Source of the DNA: Nodularia sphaerocarpa UHCC 0038
Lineage (GTDB): Bacteria; Cyanobacteriota; Cyanobacteriia; Cyanobacteriales; Nostocaceae
Assembly: GCF_022376295.1 (NCBI RefSeq)
Contig: NZ_CP060140.1
Location: forward strand, 4,406,356 to 4,470,355
DNA length: 64,000 nt
Direction: 5' to 3'
Shown here: piece by piece, positions 53,065 through 61,035 of the stretch
How the letters are laid out: the number at the start of each line of letters is the position of its first letter
How positions within the stretch are numbered: position 1 is the stretch's first letter
Translations under genes and position numbers: made by a program
Notes under the pieces: model-generated
The model's input: only the letters and a program-made list of their open reading frames with translations
Told to the model about the DNA's origin: nothing
The model's database searches: none

Positions 53065-53490
53065 ATGAACCCAGAATATTTTATGCACTTAGCACTAGAA
53101 GAAGCTAAAAAAGGAGATGCGCCTTATGGTGCTGTAATTGTCAAAGATCAAGAAGTTGTGGCTGTAGCTCATAATACTGTCAAACGAGATAGCGATCCAT
53201 CAGCCCATGCAGAAATCAACGCTATTCGTAGTTTAACAGCTAAACTTAAAAGCCCCTCTTTAGAAGGTTATAGCATATATACAACTGGCGAACCTTGTCC
53301 GATGTGTGCTACGGCTTGTGTGTGGACAGGTATAACTGAAATTGTCTATGGTGCTTCCATTCAAGACTTAATCTCAGTCAACCAATCACAAATTGATATT
53401 TCTTGTGAAGAAGTGATTGCTAAGTCATTCAGAAATATCAAAGTCACACGAGGTATTTTAAAGAATGAATGTTTGGAATTATTTAATTGA
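53065..53490 (+). CDS. Cytidine-deaminase-fold nucleoside/guanine deaminase
   Basis: A 141-residue zinc enzyme with the signature SAHAEINAI (zinc His, catalytic Glu) and EPCPMCATACVW (two zinc Cys). The sequence around it (GDAPYGAVIVKDQEVVAVAH, GITEIVYGAS) fits the guanine deaminase/TadA-like group rather than CMP deaminase. I chose ATG 53065; a TTG at 53044 is in frame. Substrate uncertain: guanine or a nucleoside in purine salvage is most likely. Divergent from the channel gene. Confidence 0.82.
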   Translation: MNPEYFMHLALEEAKKGDAPYGAVIVKDQEVVAVAHNTVKRDSDPSAHAEINAIRSLTAKLKSPSLEGYSIYTTGEPCPMCATACVWTGITEIVYGASIQDLISVNQSQIDISCEEVIAKSFRNIKVTRGILKNECLELFN

Positions 53491-53888
53491 TTTCAAAGCT
53501 TTAGAGTACATTAAACTAAGTTAACATACCCTAAGAAAGATGATTATTTAACTAATATAGGACTAATATTTGATTTCTGTCAGCGTAGCCTGCGCTTTGC
53601 GCTTACAGACACGTAGGATGTGTATAGCCCAAGGGGAATGGCTGCGATAAAGTGGGAAGAGTACGGCACCAAAGCTTTAATAACGGTGCGTTACGGATTT
53701 TATCCTAACGCACCCTACTGGCGTGGCAAACTTAAAATGATGCAAAAAATTGTAGGTTGGGTTGACGTAAGGAAACCCAACATCATTGGTAGCGTTGGGT
53801 TGCGCTGCGCTTAACCCAACCTACGGCTTCATTTTTTCATAAATAAAATCGGATTCCTATATGTGTTTCTTGCAGTTAGCAAGAAAAC
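53491..53888. repeat. Repeat cluster
   Basis: In this gap lie an inverted repeat GGTGCGTTA/TAACGCACC (53685-53714), a left-end fragment of the MITE-like element (53719-53745) and a TGTAGGTTGGGTTGACG element (53751-53824). The open frame across them is not a gene. Confidence 0.65.
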
Positions 53889-54443
53889 TTACAAAGATGC
53901 TGCACCAGTTGCGACTAAACGCTTAAATAAAGCCTCAGACCAGCCAGTTTCTCTCAATACAGCAGACCTAGCAACTTCTACATAAGCTTGCTCGATAAAA
54001 GCTAAATCGATCATACAAATTTTGCTCAGGGATTCTTGTAATTCCTCCGGTTTAGCATCGAGTTTTAAAGTTCTGCCAACTTCATGAACCACAACTCCCA
54101 TAGCTGGAACCACATACTCAGGGACAATGCCAATTTTGACATGAATAACTCCAATATGCCAGCGACATTTAGCATATTCAGTACCCCAATCATCCATCCC
54201 GGTAAACATTTGATGAAACCATTGAATAAATGTTTCATGTAGGCGGTGAACACGTCCTTCAGTCTGATTTAAAATAGCATTCATTTCCGCATCACGCCCT
54301 AAATAAGCATAAAAATGATCTGCCATTTTAGGCGCAATCTCTAGCCCCCATTCTGCATTTGATTTCAAAACAGATTTATCTTGGTCGGTTAAACCAACAC
54401 GTTGTTCAAGAGTTTTCAAAAAAACGAAAGAATCGATATTCAT
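53889..54443 (-). CDS. Protoglobin-type heme sensor, single domain
   Basis: A 184-residue protein of the protoglobin / globin-coupled-sensor fold. The heme pocket motif IGVIHVKIGIVPEYVVPAMG gives His101 as proximal ligand candidate; FYAYLGRDAEMNAILNQTEG and VHRLHETFIQWFHQMFTG are further typical stretches. It has no output domain, so it would signal by protein contact. It is last in a row with a roadblock protein, an MglA-like GTPase and a PATAN protein (100 bases after the latter). Ligand O2, NO or CO cannot be told. Confidence 0.83.
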   Translation of the reverse strand: MNIDSFVFLKTLEQRVGLTDQDKSVLKSNAEWGLEIAPKMADHFYAYLGRDAEMNAILNQTEGRVHRLHETFIQWFHQMFTGMDDWGTEYAKCRWHIGVIHVKIGIVPEYVVPAMGVVVHEVGRTLKLDAKPEELQESLSKICMIDLAFIEQAYVEVARSAVLRETGWSEALFKRLVATGAASL

Positions 54444-54543
54444 AATTAATCCTGTAAATGAAATTTAGTTAAGTTTTTAGATTGAGGCATTCGGTATAAA
54501 AATATCGAATGTTTACCACTTATTGAGTTTCCTAGAAGTTAAA

Positions 54544-55398
54544 CTATTTACTTCGGAGGAAATTCACTAAGCTTTTGAAAAATGACTGAGTTAGATTTGG
54601 TTTTTCGGGAGGTTTCTGCACGGTTGCTAAGGCTACTGCGGGAGTGGAATTGGTCAAATTAGGTGTTGAACTAGCAACCATAAAATGTTCTTCGACTAAA
54701 CCAACGACGACCAGTCGAAAGGCAATTTGCTGCACAGTTTCTATAGATATTCTCAGATGAGTAGCAATGTGATGTAGGGAAATTTCACCGTTGACAAATT
54801 CCCACAATTGCCATTCCTGGGGATTGAGTGGGATCTGAGGCTGTTTTGCAATCAAACTTGATAAACCTGAAGTTGGATCTGGTAATTTGTCTGCAAAAGC
54901 TTTCCAGTTTCGCAGCGATCGCAAGCCCAATAGTATCACCTCACTAGCAGTCATGCTCAGACCAGTCATCTCTGCAATCGGCAAATTTGTAGTTGGTTTA
55001 AATGTAAACAAACCTTCCTCGGCTTGAAATAAGGTCGATACTTGTCGGATGACTTGGGTATTAAATAGCAGTTTCAGTTGTTCTGCTTGTAACAATCCTT
55101 GGGACTTTAAGCATAGCCCCAGAGGTGTGCTGATGAAAGTGGGACAGATCCGAGTTACCCTGGAAATAACGCGTTCGCTGATCCAGCCCCGTTGAGCAAT
55201 CATTAATGTCAGACCTTTTTCATCCAAGCGATCAGCTGCGGCAATTATACGCCCTTGATGTACCCAGATATAGTAATGTTGTTTTTTACTATTCTCAGAC
55301 AGTAACTCAATCGCAAGTATTCCTGTCTTTTTGCCGTGATCTAAAAAGTGAAGTAGTTCCGGCAAAGAAAAATCTGTAAAATTACCAGTAATAGTCAT
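54544..55398 (-). CDS. PATAN (DUF4388) domain protein
   Basis: A 284-residue protein beginning TITGNFTDFSLPELLHFLDH, then GKKTGILAIE and YYIWVHQGRIIAAADRL: the PATAN domain known from the N-terminus of PatA and of PixE-type regulators. No receiver domain follows; the middle has a helical part and the C-terminus a winged-helix-like stretch (WEFVNGEISLHHIATHLRIS) and a Pro-rich tail. PATAN proteins work in heterocyst patterning and in phototaxis, where PATAN regulators bind pilus motors. It lies 34 bases behind the GTPase gene. Confidence 0.8.
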   Translation of the reverse strand: MTITGNFTDFSLPELLHFLDHGKKTGILAIELLSENSKKQHYYIWVHQGRIIAAADRLDEKGLTLMIAQRGWISERVISRVTRICPTFISTPLGLCLKSQGLLQAEQLKLLFNTQVIRQVSTLFQAEEGLFTFKPTTNLPIAEMTGLSMTASEVILLGLRSLRNWKAFADKLPDPTSGLSSLIAKQPQIPLNPQEWQLWEFVNGEISLHHIATHLRISIETVQQIAFRLVVVGLVEEHFMVASSTPNLTNSTPAVALATVQKPPEKPNLTQSFFKSLVNFLRSK

Positions 55399-55432
55399 AA
55401 TATTTCTTCTCTTAACTGGTTGAAAATGTGAA

Positions 55433-55972
55433 TTAAGCTACACAACTTTGCATCAAATGGTGTACTAAAACAATCACCGCATTGGCTACAGAATCTCTTT
55501 GCATTGGGTTAACCTTCACAATGGGGGGTAGGTGATTCTCATCCATATATCCCAGAGCCAGAAACACATCTTCCTCAGACCAAGCATCGGGAGAATCAGT
55601 ATAGGTTAGACCAATAATCATTGGAATCTGCGCCCGTTGATTCATAAAATTCATAATTTTACGCGCCTGACGGAAATCTCTCGGTCGATGTGCTGCTACC
55701 AATAAAATATAAGCGTGAGCCTTACGAATCAAAATATCCCACATAAAATCAAAGCGAGACTGACCTGGTGTACCATAAAGGTGCAACGCCATCTCAGGGC
55801 TAAATTGTAACCGCCCAAAGTCAAGAGCAACAGTCGTTTTTTGCTTCAGCGACGCTGTTTCATCAGTTGCTATAGTATCTGTATCTACTACATCAATTTC
55901 ACTGATAGAACGGATGAAAGTAGACTTACCAGCACCGACAGTTCCCGTGACAATCAAGCGCATATTTTCCAT
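55433..55972 (-). CDS. Small Ras-like GTPase, MglA-type
   Basis: A 179-residue GTPase. The P-loop is VTGTVGAGKST (residues 8-18), switch-I region TDETASLKQKTTVALDFG, and G3 LHLYGTPGQSRF, in which the usual Asp is absent as in MglA (TVPGQ). The NKxD position reads LTYTDSPDA, also non-standard. Such GTPases set polarity or control motility together with a roadblock protein that acts as GAP/GEF. A roadblock gene lies directly upstream (306 bases) and a PATAN gene downstream (34 bases). Confidence 0.85.
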   Translation of the reverse strand: MENMRLIVTGTVGAGKSTFIRSISEIDVVDTDTIATDETASLKQKTTVALDFGRLQFSPEMALHLYGTPGQSRFDFMWDILIRKAHAYILLVAAHRPRDFRQARKIMNFMNQRAQIPMIIGLTYTDSPDAWSEEDVFLALGYMDENHLPPIVKVNPMQRDSVANAVIVLVHHLMQSCVA

Positions 55973-56278
55973 GTTTTTTTTAACCTATACACAAACAAAG
56001 AATGATTAATCACTGGTAACTGCATTTAAAGTTGTGATTTGCCAGTTCCCTGCTCACAAGACTTCCGAAAACAGGCTGATAAATGCACGAAATTGCCATC
56101 GGTAGCTAGGCGTAAATAAATTCAAGTTTGTAGTCAGGACTTAAGTCCTGCTCCCTCTGGTTCTGAGCCAGAAATCGCTCACTACTAACTAGGATTTTCT
56201 GGGATATTTACCCATGTCTAGCTACTTGAAACTGGTTTGGTGACAGCGCCGGAAAACTTTTATAAACTCAGAGGCTAA
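55973..56278. other. Gap between roadblock and GTPase genes
   Basis: It holds a perfect 16-bp palindrome, CAGGACTTAAGTCCTG, at 56135-56150. The gap is long for genes thought to act together, so a second promoter may lie here. No gene is seen. Confidence 0.5.
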
Positions 56279-56650
56279 TTAAATCAAAATCAGCTTGAGT
56301 TCTGAGAGAACACGCTTGATTTCTAACATCAGTAATCCCTGTTTAGCGGTTTCACGAGCTAAGACGAGCAAAACAGCTTCTTCCCCACAGCCAGTGAGAA
56401 TCCCAAAGCCCTTATTACCCTCAACAAATATGCGGTCAATATTCCCTCTGGATAACTCCAGCCCAATACGTTCGCCCAAAGAAAGCATAGAAGCTGACAT
56501 TGCTGATACCCTTTCTTCATCCATCCCACCGGGTAAGCTTGTCCCTAAAGGTAGACCATCAGGAGTCACTAGGGCTGCTCCCTGAACGTCAGCTGTTGCA
56601 GTTACAAAATTCTGCAAAACCATATTCAGCTTTTCCGCGTTGATTGCCAT
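56279..56650 (-). CDS. Roadblock/LC7-domain protein (MglB-like)
   Basis: A 123-residue single-domain protein of the roadblock/LC7 fold: LNMVLQNFVTATADVQGAAL, VTPDGLPLGTSLPGGMDEER, SMLSLGERIGLELSRGNIDR and FGILTGCGEEAVLLVLARE. MglB-type proteins of this fold dimerise and act on MglA-type GTPases. It is the first of four minus-strand genes (GTPase, PATAN, protoglobin). Function as GAP or exchange factor is inferred from this context. Confidence 0.87.
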   Translation of the reverse strand: MAINAEKLNMVLQNFVTATADVQGAALVTPDGLPLGTSLPGGMDEERVSAMSASMLSLGERIGLELSRGNIDRIFVEGNKGFGILTGCGEEAVLLVLARETAKQGLLMLEIKRVLSELKLILI

Positions 56651-57193
56651 TTTTGTATGCTCCCCTGTTTTAAAAATTAGTAATATTTGAATTTGCGATT
56701 TTACAAATTCCGCCTGAGAACTTTCTTTGCTATGGATTGATGTCTCGGTTCCCCTTAATAATTCAACCCAAATACTTCGTGATTGCTACCTCTAAGCGAT
56801 AATTCGTTGTTTGTTTACATCTTGCCGTTGCAGAATACGTAGATAATTGCAGATTAAAATCTGTGTTTAAGCAATAGTAGAACTGGTTGAACTGGTTAAA
56901 TAAATATTTGGTTCAATCAGTTACCTAGCTGATTTAATTATGCGGAAGGAAACATTAAACTCAAACCGAGGAAATACGTATTTTATTGAAAAGCTTACAA
57001 AGCTTACTTACGTATATTCTAGGGATAGGGATGAATTAGCAGCAATTCTCTGCTGATGACACAAAAAAAATGCGAGTATGCTATTATCTTTCAGGCGGTG
57101 ATATTTAATTTTTTGTGAGTAGTCACTCATGTTTAATTAAGAAACGTTAAGTTGTCTGATTTTTGGGTCAAGCTCAAATATTTGGGCATATTT
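56651..57193. other. Gap upstream of the roadblock gene
   Basis: AT-rich, 543 bases, between the response regulator and the roadblock gene, which are on the same strand. It contains only short motifs (AAGCTTAC twice near 56990-57010, AATACGTATT near 56967). It should hold the promoter of the roadblock-GTPase cassette; no gene is seen. Confidence 0.45.
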
Positions 57194-57856
57194 TTAGCTA
57201 TTTTGCTCTAAATAACCTAAAAATGTGTTGGCTATAATCGCCGCTTGGGTGCGATCGCGCAAATTCAACCGAGTTAAAATATTTGTGACATGATTTTTCA
57301 CAGTCCCCTCAGATATATAAAGTTGCTGGGCAATTTCTCGGTTATTCGCACCGATAGCAATTAACCGCAAAACCTCTTTTTCCCTGGGAGTAAGTTCAGC
57401 CATGCTAGGTGGTACTGGCGGTGACTGGGTGGCGGTAATCTTGGAAAACTGAGTTACAAGTTTTTTGACTATTCCAGGCCCTAATTGTGCATATCCCTTA
57501 TAAACTGCACGAATAGCCACAGCTAACTCTTCTGAAGGTGTATCTTTGAGCAAATAACCCATTGCACCATTCTGTAAAGCCGCTTTGACATATTCATCAT
57601 CATCAAAAGTTGTCAAGACTAAAATTTTAATTTCTGGACAACGGATTTGAATTTCTCGTGTAGCTGCAACACCATCCATGATCGGCATTCTGATATCCAT
57701 GAGAATCACGTCAGGCTGTAGCTGTTGACTCAATTTAATTGCTTGTTCGCCGTTTTCGGCTTCACCTATAATCTCTAAATCTGGTTCTAATTCTAATAAT
57801 GCTTTTAATCCTTGACGAATTAAGTTTTGGTCATCTACCAGTAAAACTTTAATCAT
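57194..57856 (-). CDS. NarL/LuxR-family response regulator
   Basis: A 220-residue two-domain regulator. The receiver has VDDQ and the phosphoacceptor Asp54 in PDVILMDIRMPIMDG, and Lys in LLKDTPSEE. The output is a LuxR-type helix-turn-helix (LTPREKEVLRLIAIGANNRE, QLYISEGTVKNHVTNILTRL). It overlaps the upstream kinase gene by ATGA (57853-57856), so they are translationally coupled and form a pair. Target is probably the divergent Spy-like gene, which has an inverted repeat in its promoter. Confidence 0.92.
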   Translation of the reverse strand: MIKVLLVDDQNLIRQGLKALLELEPDLEIIGEAENGEQAIKLSQQLQPDVILMDIRMPIMDGVAATREIQIRCPEIKILVLTTFDDDEYVKAALQNGAMGYLLKDTPSEELAVAIRAVYKGYAQLGPGIVKKLVTQFSKITATQSPPVPPSMAELTPREKEVLRLIAIGANNREIAQQLYISEGTVKNHVTNILTRLNLRDRTQAAIIANTFLGYLEQNS

Positions 57857-59067
57857 CTTGTCAAGCTCAATAAGGGAATATCAACAATAATTTGGCAACC
57901 AGAACCAGGCTGACTATTAATCTGAAATTCTCCTCCTAGTGCTAAGGTGCGATCGCGCATACTTTGCAGTCCAAAACCAGTGGTATTTTGCATAATATCA
58001 AAACCTTTGCCGTTATCTTCAATAATCAAGCAAAAACGCCCTTTAATTGTAGTTATTTCTAGTTTAACTTCTGATGCTTCAGCATATTTAGAAATATTTG
58101 TCAAGGATTCTTGGATAATTCTGTAAATAGAGATAATAATGTCAGATGCGAGAGAATATTCTAGATTAATCAGGCAAGTTGCTGAAATGTTATGGGAACG
58201 TTGAAAATCTTCTAAAAGAAGAGCGATCGCCTGTTCTAAACTTTGGTCTTGCAAAGGATTATAACGCATAGTAGAAACAGACTGACGAACATCATTGAGC
58301 GATTTAGAACCAAGTTCTTTCGCCCTAGCTAAAAATGTTTGGGCTTTATCTGGGTGAGATTTCCATAATTTTAAAGCAGTTTCTAATTGCAAATTTAAAG
58401 CTGTTAAAGAGTGTCCTAATGAATCATGTATTTCTCTCGCAATTCGGTTACGTTCTTCTAGAGTAGCCTGATTTTCAATTTTCAAAGCATATTGACGCAG
58501 TTTAGCATTAGCAACAGCTAATTTTTCCCGACTTTGCCGTTCAGATATCACAGCATTCATTAACAGTAAGATAAAAATTAAACTTAAGCCGAATACCAGC
58601 GCCAAGCTGAGATGAAAAAACCGAAAGCGCTCTTGTGCATGAGGCGATAATGAGAGCGGCAATTTAAATAAGCGATATCTGAGTGTAATCAAAAATAAAC
58701 TAAACGATATACTTGTAACTAACAACCGCCCAGGTAATTGATAAATTAGGCAACTACGAGTTACTAAAATTATGTAGAGAAAAGGAAAAAGTCTGGCAAT
58801 TCTCCCTCCAAAAAATCCCGTGGTGACAATCAAGAAAATTTGGCAAGCTGTATAAATTAATTTACTGAAGTAGTTACTCGTGGGTAATCGTAAACCCATG
58901 ACACCAAAGATAATTAGACTACAAATAGTCAGTTCAGGGAACCTAGCATTAAACCGAGGGGAAGGAGATGGGAGTGCAGCTGTCAAAACAGCGATCGCCA
59001 GTAATAACCATTCCAAATACAGCAAAAACCGAAAAGGATGATTGTTAATTTGAATAGGGCGACTCAT
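57853..59067 (-). CDS. HisKA_3-type sensor histidine kinase
   Basis: A 404-residue membrane kinase: about six N-terminal membrane segments (FLLYLEWLLLAIAVLTAALP to LSLALVFGLSLIFILLLMNA), a short coiled coil, the HisKA_3 box LEERNRIAREIHDSLGHSLT with the phosphorylated His, and a HATPase domain with SLTNISKYAEASE (N-box), IIEDNGKGFD and GFGLQSMRDR. No large extracytoplasmic domain, so it senses in the membrane (DesK/LiaS-like pattern). I chose ATG 59067; the frame opens at 59097. Divergent from the Spy-like gene. Confidence 0.9.
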   Translation of the reverse strand: MSRPIQINNHPFRFLLYLEWLLLAIAVLTAALPSPSPRFNARFPELTICSLIIFGVMGLRLPTSNYFSKLIYTACQIFLIVTTGFFGGRIARLFPFLYIILVTRSCLIYQLPGRLLVTSISFSLFLITLRYRLFKLPLSLSPHAQERFRFFHLSLALVFGLSLIFILLLMNAVISERQSREKLAVANAKLRQYALKIENQATLEERNRIAREIHDSLGHSLTALNLQLETALKLWKSHPDKAQTFLARAKELGSKSLNDVRQSVSTMRYNPLQDQSLEQAIALLLEDFQRSHNISATCLINLEYSLASDIIISIYRIIQESLTNISKYAEASEVKLEITTIKGRFCLIIEDNGKGFDIMQNTTGFGLQSMRDRTLALGGEFQINSQPGSGCQIIVDIPLLSLTR

Positions 59068-59157
59068 AGGATATAAAATTTTATGATTCAGGTGCAAATA
59101 ATTTATATATTTACTCTAGTTTATAGGGAATTACCAGTCACATTTTGCATCACTGGT

Positions 59158-59188
59158 CATGACTTTAGTCATGGGTATAATCATGACT
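59158..59188. promoter_or_regulatory. Candidate response-regulator operator and promoter
   Basis: CATGACT-TT-AGTCATG is a perfect inverted repeat at 59158-59173; a third half-site CATGACT lies at 59182-59188, 24 bases on. TATAAT at 59176-59181 sits between them. The arrangement fits a NarL-type activator site in the promoter of the Spy-like gene and could also serve the divergent kinase gene. Confidence 0.55.
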
Positions 59189-59263
59189 TTATCCTCATGT
59201 CACTGTGATGGGTGATTTCTTATGATGGTGACATCCAAAACAAAAAACATCACCAGGTAATCC

Positions 59264-59743
59264 ATGAAACTCAAACCATTATCAGTGCTAGCTGGAGCGA
59301 TCGCCTTAACTGTAACTGCAATACCCTTTGCCGCTCAAGCACAAATGAGATCCTCTTCACCTCTACAACTGGCACAAAATGCTAAAACAAAAGGAGGTCA
59401 AAAAGGCGCTTGGGGTATGCAACGCTTGAATTTAACAGAAGCCCAGAAAGCTCAAATGCAGACGATTAAAAGCAATACTCGCTCCCAAATCGAGGCAATT
59501 CTCACCCCAGAACAAAAAGTAACATTGGCAGCCGCAAAACAAGCAGGTCAAGGGCAAGGAGGACAAGGAAAAAAAGGTTGGGCTAACTTAAATCTGACAG
59601 AAGAACAGAAAACTCAAATGCGCCAAATCCGGGAATCATCTAAAGAACAGATGCAAGCAGTCCTTACCCCTGAACAGCGTCAACAAATGCAGGAAATGCG
59701 GGAAAATATGAAATCACGCCGTCAGCAACGCAATTCCCAATAA
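59264..59743 (+). CDS. Spy/CpxP-like LTxxQ periplasmic protein
   Basis: A 159-residue exported protein, signal peptide MKLKPLSVLAGAIALTVTAI with PFAAQAQ at the cleavage site. The mature part has four LTxxQ motifs in two pairs (LNLTEAQKAQM and LTPEQKVTL; LNLTEEQKTQM and LTPEQRQQM) separated by a Gly/Gln/Lys-rich spacer. Spy and CpxP use such repeats in periplasmic chaperone or stress-feedback roles. It is divergent from a two-component pair and has an inverted repeat in its promoter, so control by that pair is likely. Confidence 0.82.
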   Translation: MKLKPLSVLAGAIALTVTAIPFAAQAQMRSSSPLQLAQNAKTKGGQKGAWGMQRLNLTEAQKAQMQTIKSNTRSQIEAILTPEQKVTLAAAKQAGQGQGGQGKKGWANLNLTEEQKTQMRQIRESSKEQMQAVLTPEQRQQMQEMRENMKSRRQQRNSQ

Positions 59744-60125
59744 TCTCAAACCCTTCCCACGAAACCAAGAGAATCTGGGGTGGACAGAGTAGCCCATCTG
59801 ATCACACAGATAACAGACTTCTTACAGCAGTTTTCATGTATTTAGAACACACTCTTGATTCCTCTGGAGCGCCTCTGCGTCTCTGCGTGAAACAAAAAAA
59901 TGTAGTTGATTTACCCGAAAATAGCTGTAAATAATTTCCCAAATTCCCCCCTCTCTCTTCCATAATTTTGATCAGATTTCTTGCAGAATCCGGGAACAGG
60001 GGAAATCATGCCCTCCCCTTTCCTTTTCCCATTTCCCACACACCCAATAAAAAATAAAGCCCAACACCTAGTAAAAGTTAGGAATTATGAGTTATGAGTT
60101 AATTAAAACTCCTAGCTTGATTAAG
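59744..60125. other. Gap before sipA
   Basis: It contains a GCGCCTCTGCGTCTCTGCGT repeat (from about 59869), a run of CCCTTTCC motifs near 60014-60040, and GAATTATGAGTTATGAGTTA near 60082, all common Nostocales small repeats. In-frame codons before 60126 belong to the last. No other gene is seen. Confidence 0.5.
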
Positions 60126-60392
60126 ATGTCTCCAGAATTCGCCATTGGTAGTAAAGTCAAAGTTGTAGCACTACCGCCCTACGTCAAAACCGCAGATCCC
60201 ATGCCCATGCTACGCCCCCCAGATGTGATTTGCTTAGGCGAAGAGGGTACAGTCCTTGACCGCCGTCCTGGAGGATATTGGGGTATACACTTTGCTAAAG
60301 GCAAATTTCTTTTGGATAGCCAATACATTGAAAGCACAGATACCCCTCCCGAATCTGACTTAGAAGCAGAACAAGGTAACGAAGAAATGTAA
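60126..60392 (+). CDS. sipA: SipA regulatory protein (DUF3148)
   Basis: An 88-residue SH3-like protein, MSPEFAIGSKVKVVALPPYV, with DPMPMLRPPDVICLGEEGTV and RRPGGYWGIHFAKGKFLLDS, nearly invariant in cyanobacteria. SipA binds the essential histidine kinase NblS and stimulates it in light and nutrient stress signalling. I chose ATG 60126, which gives the normal family start; the frame opens at 60087 with 13 codons derived from a TTATGAG repeat. An acidic tail (ESDLEAEQGNEEM) is somewhat longer than usual. The peroxiredoxin gene follows 32 bases later. Confidence 0.88.
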   Translation: MSPEFAIGSKVKVVALPPYVKTADPMPMLRPPDVICLGEEGTVLDRRPGGYWGIHFAKGKFLLDSQYIESTDTPPESDLEAEQGNEEM

Positions 60393-60424
60393 ACTTGTGT
60401 AAAGTTGTCATTTTGGTTTACACC

Positions 60425-60991
60425 ATGATTTCTCGACGCAATTTTTTAAATATATTACTTGTCAGTTGTTTTGCTGTCATCAGTTGGTTGCATTTTACCC
60501 CTGCGGCTGATGCTATTGGTGGTCAACTTCCCGCCATCAATCAGCCAGCACCAGAGTTTACTTTGCCAACCAACACAGGTGATGGCAAAATTTCCCTTTC
60601 TGACTGGCGCGGTAAGTGGGTCGTTCTCTACTTTTATCCCAAAGACTTTACCTCTGGTTGCACCATTGAAGCACGTCGTTTTCAGCAAGACTTACCGAAA
60701 TACATAGACAAAAACGTGCAGATTATTGGTGTGAGTGCTGATGATATTGATTCCCACGCCGAATTTTGTGATTCAGAGGGACTAAAATTTCCCCTATTAG
60801 CGGATACAACTGGCGCAGTTAGTAAAGCGTATGGTTCTTGGATCGGTGTTGTATCGATGCGCCATAGTTTTATCATTGATCCCGAAGGAATTTTGCGTGA
60901 GACTTTTGTGAAAGTTAACCCATCAGTCCACAGTACAGAAGTTCTGGCGCAACTTGACAAATTGCAGTCTATGAAGCTATCAGCTTCTTAA
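60425..60991 (+). CDS. PrxQ/BCP-type peroxiredoxin, Tat-exported
   Basis: A 188-residue thiol peroxidase. The start MISRRNFLNILLVSCFAVIS has a twin-arginine motif (SRRNFL) and a hydrophobic core, so folded export by Tat to lumen or periplasm is likely. Catalytic region: WVVLYFYPKDFTSGCTIEAR with the peroxidatic Cys. The usual PrxQ resolving Cys five residues on is Arg here; another Cys occurs in HAEFCDSEG. It would reduce H2O2 or alkyl peroxides with an external thiol donor. I chose ATG 60425; it follows sipA. Confidence 0.85.
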   Translation: MISRRNFLNILLVSCFAVISWLHFTPAADAIGGQLPAINQPAPEFTLPTNTGDGKISLSDWRGKWVVLYFYPKDFTSGCTIEARRFQQDLPKYIDKNVQIIGVSADDIDSHAEFCDSEGLKFPLLADTTGAVSKAYGSWIGVVSMRHSFIIDPEGILRETFVKVNPSVHSTEVLAQLDKLQSMKLSAS

Positions 60992-61035
60992 CCTTGAGTA
61001 ACTGGAGGATGAGGGCGATGATTAGACAGTCTCCC

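Noticed and set aside
53620..53814. 64-codon frame beside the deaminase gene
   Set aside because: It reads through three repeat elements; no protein pattern.
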